From contig JAJEKB010021235.1 in NCBI GenBank assembly GCA_022393335.1, positions 297,519 to 361,518 of the forward strand: DNA of 64,000 nucleotides. Reading direction: 5' to 3'. The notes beneath the pieces were generated by a model. It ran no database searches, was not told where the DNA came from, and saw only the letters and a program-made list of their open reading frames with translations. This document shows, piece by piece, positions 1 to 8,916 of this stretch. Made by a program: the position numbers and the translations under genes. This DNA is from Macrotrachela quadricornifera. Lineage: Eukaryota > Rotifera > Eurotatoria > Philodinida > Philodinidae. Position 1 is the first letter of the stretch. Each line of letters opens with the position of its first letter.

Positions 1-624
1 TGAACGTCAAATATTTATGGCTGCACTTGTTTATTTTAATAAGTAAATTTCTTTATCACTCAACGTTTATCCTAGTGAACATTTGTAGATTGACGATAAA
101 ACTTAACCAAAGCATTGAATTGACAGACTTGAAACAGAGGAGATTAACAAGCATCATGAATATATTTTCTGCAAAGTTTATCATATGAAAAGTTGAAATA
201 ATTTTCTATCTTGAGTTAAATATCCTTAGTAGATCATTTATTATTAAATGAAAGGCATATCTCTTAAAAAATAGGTACCAAAAATGTATTCATTCTTTTA
301 AAATGGTTTTTATACATATTAAATCCTTTTCTTTCCACTTAACATACTGTATCAGAAGATAAAATATATCACAATATACAGTGTGAAAACCTCTACAGCT
401 TACTAACTGAAATAATAAAAAAGAAATTTCTCTTGATATTGGAAAAAATTATTTTTTAAAACCGATAGTTTCTATCGAAATTTTATTATTATGTTATTAG
501 CTGAAGAGTGATTAAATAGAATAGAAAAACAGAGCGTCATTTTCTCTATCATATCATAAGAAAAAACAAAATTTTCTCAAGCTTTTTATCTCTAAATACT
601 TGCTCTTTTGAAATATTTCTTTAG
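1..624. other. Intronic or intergenic AT-rich DNA left of the PrimPol exons
   Basis: No coding exon is visible here. The PrimPol exon beginning at 625 opens with a normal acceptor (pyrimidine tract then TTTAG), so this is probably the 3' part of an unusually long intron whose upstream exons lie off the left edge. The stretch from about 338 to 550 is a diverged copy of the inverted-repeat element at 29231-29796, which could explain why the intron is long. Confidence 0.5.
338..550 (+). repeat. Diverged, internally deleted copy of the 29.2-29.8 kb inverted-repeat element
   Basis: The first part (about 338-400) resembles the inner left arm of the 29231-29796 element (CACTTAACAYAYTGTATYAGAA, then GTGTGAAAA..CTCTACA). 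The second part (about 455-550) resembles its outer right arm (AGTTTCTATYGAAATTTTATTATT, then TTCTCTATC). The left outer arm and part of the right inner arm are missing. It is too short and diverged to be mobile by itself. Confidence 0.6.
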
Positions 625-1147
625 ACCTATTCGACGTTTTATTTATGTTGATGATGAAAATTTAAATGCAATACAACCTAATATTTCACGTAGTCAACGT
701 TCAAGTCAATCATCATATAGTACAGAAGATATTCGAAAAATGTCATTAGATTATCCTGAATTAATTCATTTTATGACAGATCTAGCACGTGATATAAAAA
801 AAAATGGAGATATTATTTCTAGTAGTCGATTATATAAAGCAAAAGAAATTCAAAATGATTTTCGATGGGAAATTAGTTTTATGTATGTTGGAGATTATAA
901 ATATTGTGAAAGAATTCAACGTCATCACAAACACAATAATATCTAGTAAATATTAATTATTAAATTCTTTTAAAAAAAATTTGTTTTGTTATTTAGTTTT
1001 GTAGTTGATATGCGTAAAGGAACATATAGACAAAAATGCCATGATCAAGATTGTAAAACTTTTCAAGGAATTGAACGATTATTACCAAAAAATGTTACTC
1101 CTTGGTTAATGATGCTTGATGAAGATTGGGAAAATCAAAGTCCTTGA
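625..1147 (+). CDS. PRIMPOL: PrimPol, C-terminal end (partial; 5' exons outside window)
   Basis: Last two exons of primase-polymerase, the archaeo-eukaryotic primase enzyme that re-primes DNA synthesis ahead of stalled forks in nucleus and mitochondrion. Exons are 625-945 and 997-1147, joined across a 51 bp intron that keeps the frame. The peptide contains the UL52-type zinc knuckle region: YCERIQRHHKHNN, then VVDMRKGTYRQKCHDQDC, giving the Cys-His-Cys-Cys ligand set of human PrimPol (YRWCENIGRAHKSNN..KCHDPVC). The upstream segment LDYPELIHFMTDLA also matches the human order. The AEP catalytic core is absent here. The C-terminus stops soon after the knuckle, so the long acidic RPA-binding tail of vertebrate PrimPol is missing or very short. 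There is no ATG in frame near the first exon; it begins at a splice acceptor. The family call is firm; whether the gene is intact depends on sequence to the left. Confidence 0.8.
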
Positions 1148-1550
1148 TATATATATATATATAAAATATTATAAATTTAAGTTTTGTTTATTATGTATGA
1201 TTATATTGTAGAGAATATATTTATATTATGTGTTAAAAATAAATAAATTTATGTTATTATTTAAAGGAATATTAATATTGAGTTAATAGATAGAGAATTA
1301 AAGATGATTTTAATTCAAAAGTAATGGTTTTTATCTGAAAGAAAATTTTAAATTACTTTTCGTTTATTATCTAGAAATATTTTAGTAGGTTTTAAAGTTT
1401 AAGAAAGACTTTATAAGTCAATTGACATATTTATTTATCGATTTATCACAAAAAACTAACAAGTGTGTATCTGTGAAAGCAACAATTTTATAAACAAAGC
1501 TTTTCTTATCGATTAGAGCAATCTAACGAAAGAAAAAAACAAATATTCAC
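1148..1550. other. Intergenic spacer between convergent PrimPol and ART genes
   Basis: AT-rich 3' flanks of two convergent genes. An AATAAA-like hexamer occurs around 1240. A short (TA)n run at 1148-1165 follows the PrimPol stop. No other structure seen. Confidence 0.6.
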
Positions 1551-3640
1551 TCAATTAAGTTTATTCATTGTACGTTGAAGATCTTGCTCGATTCGTATCA
1601 CATCAGGATGTTGAGGTGGCAATAACTGACGACGAATATATGCGGCTTTTTGAAAAAATGTTACTGCTTGTTGGAAATCATTATTGTTCTCGTAAACAAG
1701 ACCAACATTTCTGTAGCTAAGAGCAATTTGTGGATGATTAGGAGTAAGTGACTTCGAATATATCTTCAGTGCCCGATTGTAATATTCTAATGCAAGATCA
1801 TACTGATTGAGGTATCGATGAACTTCGCCAATATTATTGTAAGACATGCCCAAATCAGGATGATCCGCAGGTAAATATTTTTGTTGAATAGTAAGTGTCT
1901 TTTTGAAGAAGACAAGTGCTTCTGAATACTTCTTCTGTTCGCCGTAAATAATGGCAATGTTATTGTAAGAGCCGGCCACATTCGAATGATTCTCGTCATG
2001 AACTTTTTCGAATAATGAAACTGCATTGTTGAACGATTCAACTGCTCGACTGTAGTCACCTTTTCTCCAGTAAATCAAGCCGATGCTGTTATATGTGTTG
2101 CCAATACTGACATGATCCAGCGCAGAAGTTCTCTCATAGGTTTCCAATGCATTCTTGTACCATTCGAGACTTGTATCATAGTCACCTTTTTCTTCAATAA
2201 TCGAACCAATATTGTGATACAGTGTCGCAACATTAGGATCATTTGATGGAAGTTCCTTCAGCTGAAGATGAAAGAACTTTTCGGCTAAATCAAATTTACC
2301 CATCTTTTTTAACACTTCGCCGAATGAACCAAGGTCTGTGGGACCATTCCCCAATTTTGTCTTCATATGTTGAAATAACTCTTTGAGTTCATGCTCATCA
2401 TCACCACATAGTGTCATTTGAATGATCGTGATATCAGTATCATCTTGTCGAACGTCGACGAGACGAAAAATGGACCCAAGCATGAAGAGAACTTCTGCCT
2501 CGTCATCAAAATTACTTTGTGAGCTGATGTCAGCAAATGGTTTGCTGACGACCATTTGTGGATTTGCATCAATTTCAAACAATACTCGCTTCAGATTACC
2601 AGTACTCTCATCGCCACCCAGCAATGATGCAGCTACCTGTCGATTAAAACTGGTGGAAAAAAATGAAGTTATAGAAATAAATTTAGTAATAGATCCACGG
2701 AGTAATTCTAATTCGTCATTTGACATTAATTGGCCACGATAAACTTTAACAGGCTGATCATATTGTTTGTCAGACAAAAGTTGTCGAATGTCATCGATTA
2801 TTGTTCGAAGATGAAGCAAGAGTTCAATGTCTTGTATACGGAGCGCCTTATTTAATATTCTATATAGGAAGCAATCACGTGTATACCACCACAATGCATA
2901 TTCAGGAGAGTAGTCCTTCTCAAATTCACGTATAATCTTTACTTGTGCTTCATTACCTTTGTAATGTTCTTCACAGAGGGATACCAGTTTCTTTCGATCT
3001 CTCTCAGTTGACTTCATTCGTAATAAAACTTCCATCATTATTTGTGAATGTAAAAATTCACCACTGATTTCTGTCGATGACCGACCTTCGTTGTTGCCAC
3101 TTACACTGAACGACAATGGTTCTTCTACTTTCTTTCGCAGTTTTTGATCCGATTGAATTCGAGTGATAAGTTCATCAAGTTCAACGATCATCCCTCTCAC
3201 CTGTAAAAATAGTGTTCACGTTAGAAGCAAAAATTAGTTATTTAAAAATATTCTACCTTTTGAAAAGACTTTATCCATTCTTTATGTCCCTTCTCGTCCC
3301 TGCAATACACATAGATCGCCGATACTTGTCGAATATTGTGAATTTTAGGAACAATTTCTTGACCCAATTGATCATTCACAATGAGTACGATTCGATCTCC
3401 TTCAGGCGCTTCTTCAATATATTTTTGACATTTGTTTTCATCTTGAAACGTTTTGATGTGATTGATCGAAGATCGAAATCGTCGTTGTGCTTCTACATTT
3501 TCATTACTGTTGTTCACTGAAGCATCGAGCCACAGAAGAGAAAATGACTCGAGATTATCACGGTGTGTTGTGTAATACTTGCTATCGTACTGAACAACTT
3601 TCGAAGTGGCTGGCTCTGGTTTTGATGATGAAAGCTTCAT
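1551..3640 (-). CDS. Arginine-specific ADP-ribosyltransferase with TPR repeats (677 aa)
   Basis: Two exons (3640-3257 and 3200-1551) with one 56 bp in-frame intron. Residues 1-128 form a Rossmann/TIR-like N-terminal region (LIVNDQLGQEIVPKIHNIRQ, then AIYVYCRDEKGHKEW) commonly fused to this enzyme in bdelloids. Residues about 250-380 are an R-S-ExE (ecto-ART type) domain: Arg in VYRGQ (about 283), FSTS (about 310), and the catalytic E-A-E in FDDEAEVLFMLGS (about 362-364). That motif set predicts transfer of ADP-ribose from NAD+ to arginine. Residues about 418-670 hold six TPR units, five of the 42-residue kinesin-light-chain type (e.g. NTYNSIGLIYWRKGDYSRAVESF), likely for partner recognition. 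No signal peptide, so probably cytosolic. The gene is visibly richer in G+C than its neighbours, suggesting a different history or recent family amplification. All catalytic residues are intact; the substrate is unknown. Confidence 0.88.
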
Positions 3641-3735
3641 GATCGTTTGCTACTGTGATGTATTGCTTATGTTGTTTTTGAATGATTACTTCTAACTTCG
3701 TTCTTCTTTTAAGTATTCGATGACCTAACCACAGT

Positions 3736-3868
3736 ACACTCTAAAATAAAATATTTCGCAAGAAGCACCTGGTGTCATGTCTCTTGCGCTTTTCGCTATA
3801 CATATCCAGTGAAGAACGCAAGAAATACGACACGGGGTACACGTTGTAAGACACTTTATTTTAGTGTG
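3736..3868. repeat. Short palindromic (foldback) element
   Basis: The left end reads ACACTCTAAAATAAA and the reverse complement of the right end reads ACACACTAAAATAAA. Homology continues inward: GGTGTCATGTCTCTTGCG matches the reverse complement of the other arm (CCGTGTCGTATTTCTTGCG). Arms are about 60 bp with almost no spacer, as in a small MITE. No clear target-site duplication seen. Confidence 0.5.
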
Positions 3869-5234
3869 TGTTATTAAAAAGTGTCATTTACTTCAGTATG
3901 TGTCATTGCACAATGTGATCGTTGTATGACAGTATTCGATGCCAACAGGTTATCTCTGTTATGTATTGCCTCCTCTCTGTTTATTCTTTCACAACTGACT
4001 GTTATAGTCACGCAACGAGCATCAGGAAGAGAAAAGAAAGAGAAGGATAGTGCAAAGAATGGAAGTACAGAAGCACAGTATCTAATGAAATGCCAGGACT
4101 CTGATGTACGCTTTGTAACATACCTCCACAGCCACTTAATAAAGCATCCCACTCATTGCATTACGGAATGATAAACAAAATAAAAAAATGCATTCAACGA
4201 GTGCTAAACATAGTGTAAGGTTGATCAATTCTTACATAAAATTGAATAAGATTGGATATTATTGAAAGAAGACATGTGAGAAGATGAGAAAGTGAGTAGG
4301 CAAATAGAAACGAAATATACGCCAAGAAAAAGCAGAGAAAAGTAAAATAAATGTAAAAATGGTACGTAAAGAATAAAGAAAGAGGCCGAACAAAAGAAAA
4401 TATGCATCGATGAAAGTGTGCCAATACTGTGTGAAAATTGATGATATATAAGAAACTATAGTTGAGATGTTCGTTGCCTAATTCGTCTCTTTTATTCAGA
4501 AAAAAACACTCACTATATATACCAATGAAACAGGACAAACAACGCACTATAAAGTATCAGGAAAAATCCTAAAAAAATAATATGGGAAGAAGGATAATGT
4601 CCAGAAGCGTGATGGAATAAACCAGCACTCGTAAACAATATGGAAAAAAGAAAAGAAGAAAAAGAAAGAAAGAAAGATAGGAAAAAGCCATCATCGTAGA
4701 GAAGAGAAAAGAGAGAACAGGAACCTATGTACGATTTGAGTGATCCATATATGATGACAGAACGAAGAAAAGATGAAAAAAAAGCTTTCAGCGCAATCCC
4801 TGCAGGATTAAAAATGTGAAACACGATACACTCATTGTTGGTAATTCTCTAAAAATTGGTCTTTTATGTATAACTGGCCATGCTTCCGCATTAATCCTAA
4901 TTTTAGACCATAGAACTTCAATGAGAATATACTCCATTGGCATTTTAACTATACTCGAGTTATATATGACCCCTGATAGTATCCTGAAGCTATCTGTCAT
5001 AATATGTGATGACTCCAGACCGCGTTTCTCACTCTCTATGATGAGCCCAACATCCTGTCTCTAACGGATAATTAATCAATTAGACGCGAATTAATGAATC
5101 AGCTTAGGTGTTGGTCACGATCTGCAACAGATATTTAATTAATTAAACACGAATTAATTAGTTAAAAGCCAGTTAATCACTTAAATCCAATTGATTAGTT
5201 AAAAACTAATCAATTAAATAATTAATAATTAAGA

Positions 5235-5345
5235 TGTCTGTCACGGTCTGTGATAAGCCGTTTCTAACGTGTCTGTCACGTCTGTGACGCTCCGTTGCTA
5301 AGGATGTCTGTCACGTCTGTGGGGGAGGGCCGGGCGGGGGGTGGG
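5235..5345 (+). repeat. Short tandem repeat (GTCTGTCACG unit) ending in a G-quadruplex motif
   Basis: Three diverged copies of a unit of about 41-48 bp, each containing GTCTGTCACG followed by TCTGTG. The last copy runs directly into 5321-5345: five G-runs of 5, 3, 3, 6 and 3 separated by 1-2 bases, a textbook intramolecular G-quadruplex pattern on the plus strand. It stands out strongly in such AT-rich DNA. Confidence 0.7.
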
Positions 5346-5807
5346 TGCAAATTTCTACCCTTAAATACTTCAACACTCTCGTTTAGATCGTGTTTCACAA
5401 AAAGAATGTCTCATATTCTAGCACTTATGCATGCATAATATTTAGTTTTGTAACGTCAGTAGACGAGTGACGTGAACTATGTTTCCACGGACAATTGTTT
5501 AGTGTTGAATAGTATAATTGAGGCTACCAGTTTGACAAGTAAATAACGAATTTGCGGGATGTTGACATTCTTTCGCCTCATATGGATGAGTGTATCTTTT
5601 CCATTAGTTTCAGTCATCATTCATAACAATCATTAGCGACCAGGTAGTAGACTTTTCCATCGTTCATCTATTCTATGTTCCACAGCGTTTTACGTAGGCT
5701 GGAGGTAGATATCATCATTAATATGAGCTTCTCTAGTCATGACCTTCATCGTCAAATCGAACACTTACATAAGGAACATGCCAATGGTTACAATGGAAAG
5801 TCTCTTA

Positions 5808-6723
5808 CTTAGGTCTGACCAAAAGTTCGTGCAACATTAAATAAAAATATAAAGATAAGGAGATATTTTTAGTTTTATTTTATCAAATGTTGAGGATAGT
5901 TGTCAGTATTATTTCTGTCAAGACCAATCATTTCGACACAATTTGTTAAAAGTTTTTTTGAAGTCTTTTTCGAAAAAAATTTCAGGTATCTTGGGAATCG
6001 CATGAATTGATCGTTTTTGATTTCTTTTAAAAATTCAGCAAAATTTTGTTCCATCATGTCAGTTGTGTTCTAGCACCACTAGAGATAGGTCATATATTTT
6101 TTTAGGGCACGTCAGTCATAAGTCATTTGATGCTAGCTGGCTTATTGAGGACAGCTCAGCTAACATTACTGTTCATGAAGACAGGTTTTAATCAAAACTT
6201 TCTGTGATGTATTCTTTAAATGAAATAATTCTGAGTCTAGGTAAAGACAAGATCATAGAGTACAAGTACTATATAGAAAACCGTTTGAAGTCGTTTTTTA
6301 GTGGAATATGAAAACAAATAGAGATATCAGGTTCAGAATGCACAAAAATGCTTCATGATCATCGATGGCTTCATACTCATCCAATATTATTAATTATTTA
6401 ACAGAAGAAAATATCAATATATAGTCTTATCCATCTTATTTCTCAGACCTGATACTATGTAATTCCTGACTAACTAATTTTATCAAACGTAATTTAAGTA
6501 ATTAAAGAAGTGAAATTTTGTTAGCTCATGCAGTTTCCAAGATACCTGAAATTTTTTTCGAAAAAGACTTCAAAAAAACTTTTAACAAATTGTGTCGAAA
6601 TGATTAGTCTTGACATAAATAATGCTGACAACTATCCTCAACATTTGATGAAATAAAACTAAAAATATCTCCTTATCTTTAGATTTTTATTTAATGATGC
6701 ACGAACTTTTGGTCAGACCTAAG
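5808..6723. mobile_element. Mariner-type non-autonomous element (MITE), 916 bp with 198 bp terminal inverted repeats
   Basis: Ends read CTTAGGTCTGACCAAAAGTT in both orientations, and each end is bordered by TA (5806-5807 and 6724-6725), the target-site duplication expected of the Tc1/mariner superfamily. Terminal inverted repeats run 5808-6005 and 6526-6723 and differ at only a few positions. The interior (6006-6525) has no transposase frame, so movement would need an enzyme supplied in trans. A 60-codon frame inside the left repeat is incidental. The near-identical arms suggest a fairly young insertion. Confidence 0.85.
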
Positions 6724-7323
6724 TAAAATGAGGCAAAGTTGAACGGTTCTGATACCTTTTTTAAAAGCTACATGAAGATGATCTATGTGACTTTTTGAAG
6801 ATTATTTACGAATGCTCCCAGTAACTTTCGAGCTTTGATCTTATAGCTGTAGAAGTTTCGTGAAATCTTTAAAAGTGTAAGAAAGTTTGATAAAGTCTTT
6901 TGAAAATACACATGATATTGTGACGTATGAGGTGTTGAAGACTTTAAAGTTTCGTAAAGTGTCAGAACTCGTATTTTTGTTTTCGATATCAAATATCTTG
7001 AAAAATCTCTAACGGCATCCTTTAAGTAGAACTTAAAAACTAATAAGTGTCAGTCTAAGATAGTTCTCATCAAATTGAAACAAGCTTATTAATCTTAATT
7101 CAATTGATTCTATTAGAAAACTATTCAATTACATCATTGACTAAAATGAATACATATTCCACTTTCAAATACGAACAATGAGGAACAGGTAAGAACTCAA
7201 CTGCAAAATTCTGCTGTATGTTTATATACAAATATGTCTATATGTTATCTAATGAACTATATATAGAACAAATTGATTTATTCATATTATAATTTCTAAT
7301 ATACAAAAGAAAAAAAAATAAGA
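6724..7323. other. Intergenic, AT-rich, no gene seen
   Basis: 3' flank of ORC4. A 69-codon minus frame at 6783-6992 has no recognisable domain or splice context and is treated as chance. Confidence 0.55.
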
Positions 7324-8608
7324 TCAAATATTTATATTTGATTTTGCATAACGTTTTATTTCAGCAGGTAATGATTTTGTTTCAACATATTGTTTTAATT
7401 CATCACTATTAATTGTCATAATCATTGTATGTTCACCACTTAATGGTTCATCTACTGGAACATATCGACCAAAGAAACGTCGAATAAAACCTCGTTCAAT
7501 TAAACGAAGAAATGTCTAAAAAAAAAGAAGTAGACAAATTTAATTATATTTTTATTAAAACAAAAATAAAAATCTTAACCTTTCGTACAACTGCTTTATC
7601 ATAAAAATATTTATGATTTTTTAATACATATTTTGAATATTCATGATAAACTTGATCAAAAGTAAATTTTGTATCTGTTAAAATTCCATTATGATTATCA
7701 TCATCATCATTATCATCATTATCACTTTCATTTATCTCATTAATTTTATTTTGAAATTTTTCATCTATACGTTTAATAACATTATTTATCATTAAAAGTA
7801 ATAATAATTCTAAATGTGTTAAACAACCATCTAATTGTTGATCTGGTCGAGTATCATCATTAATATTTATATTTGAATCACGTATATATGTTATAAGTTT
7901 TTCTTCAAGATTTTTTAATGAATTAAATAAATCATTTGATATATTAATATCATTTTTTATTTTATATAATTGAAGAATATATTTTTTATATTCATCTATT
8001 GATGGTGATGATAAAATAAAATAAATTTGTGAAAAACGTGATTTTAAACGTTTTTCAGGTAATTCAAGACAATCAGAACGATTTGATACAGCTATTGTTA
8101 ATAATGAATATGTTTTATTATTTAAATAAACAGCATCAAATAATGTATAAAGTATAGAATTTAATTTTTGATATGTAAATTGTTCAAAATGATCAAGAAT
8201 AAAAATAAAAAAAAAATTTTTTTCTTTTTTTTCTTTTGCAAATATTTCAAGTAAAATTTGTATATTATCACATGAATAATTATTTGAAATTTTTCTTTGA
8301 ATATTATATTGTGAAATAATTTCTTGTATAGCATATGATTCAATTGAATGAATTAAACCATTTAAACGAAATATATATACATATTCATTTAATGTATTAT
8401 CATCAATATAAAGTTTATTTAATATATATTCAAGTAATTTTGTTTTACCACATGATGGTGGACCAGCAATAAGAACAGTTTCACTTTTATTTTCAATTAT
8501 ATGACGATGAATAAATTGTGAAAATTGTTGAAGAAATAAATCAATTGTTGAATTAATGAAAAGAGATGGTTTGGATGTTACACGTGATGGTTGACGACGT
8601 AAACTCAT
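7324..8608 (-). CDS. ORC4: Origin recognition complex subunit 4
   Basis: Two exons (8608-7580 and 7515-7324, 64 bp intron, phase 0) give 406 aa, close to human ORC4 (436). ORC4 is an AAA+ subunit of the nuclear complex that loads MCM helicases at origins. Seen: Walker A GPPSCGKT (residues 49-56), a Walker B-like FIFILDH at about 133-140, LPEKRLKSRFSQ (about 195) matching human LLEKRVKSRFSH, then an ORC4 C-terminal winged-helix region containing LTHLELLLLLMINNVIKR and FTFDQVYHEYSKYV. The second exon encodes the end (FIRRFFGRYVPVDEPLSGEH...), matching the human C-terminal sequence order. The Walker B acidic residue after Asp139 is His140 where human ORC4 has Glu, so ATP hydrolysis by this subunit may be weak. 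The first Met precedes the conserved part by about 40 residues with no better alternative. It shares a 308 bp divergent promoter region with the NuMA-like gene. Confidence 0.9.
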
Positions 8609-8916
8609 ATTAAATGAAAATCTAAAATAATGTTTTTATGAAGAAAATGAGAACTAATTCATAAGTACATTTGGAACACTGTTTTATATTAATAGAAAAA
8701 TAATTATAGCGTCATCTGTAGTCAAAATTTGAATAGATACAGTTTTTGAGAAATTTCGAATTTTTATTTAATAAAAATTAATTTAAAATTTAAAAAAATT
8801 TATTTTTAAAAATATTATTTCATTGGTTATTAATATTCTTTGTCCGGGAAATATGAAATGAATCATATCTATTCTTTCTTCTCGTTCGTTCTACTTTCTT
8901 TCATTAGTTTACAAAA
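8609..8916. promoter_or_regulatory. Bidirectional promoter region between ORC4 and the NuMA-like gene
   Basis: 308 bp separates the divergent start codons and must hold both 5' UTRs and promoters unless the UTRs are spliced. It contains AT-rich tracts and a CT-rich stretch near 8875-8905 just before the NuMA-like start. No TATA box or known factor site could be assigned with confidence. Confidence 0.5.

Larger units (their letters stand above)
3641..5807. other. Long intergenic region with repeats; open frames here are not genes
   Basis: Upstream flank of the ART gene. Contains a small palindromic element (3736-3868), a purine-rich strand (about 4250-4780), AATTAATT-rich repeats (about 5070-5235), a tandem repeat with a G-rich tail (5235-5345) and unique AT-rich DNA to 5807. 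Several 60-117 codon open frames occur on both strands. They are low-complexity (Phe/Ser/Leu-rich), overlap each other, and show no domain, splice continuation or codon pattern like real genes nearby. Confidence 0.6.

Noticed and set aside
3874..4171. Overlapping plus and minus frames of about 95 codons
   Set aside because: They overlap almost fully on opposite strands next to a palindromic element and lack any recognisable domain.
4194..4824. Two overlapping minus-strand frames (117 and 103 codons)
   Set aside because: Phe/Ser/Leu-rich low complexity caused by the purine-rich plus strand; no domain, splice sites or codon pattern of neighbouring genes.
5321..5345. Telomeric array
   Set aside because: Only one TGTGGG unit is present; there is no tandem array.
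5875..6057. 60-codon minus frame
   Set aside because: Lies within the left inverted repeat of the mariner-type MITE; not a gene.
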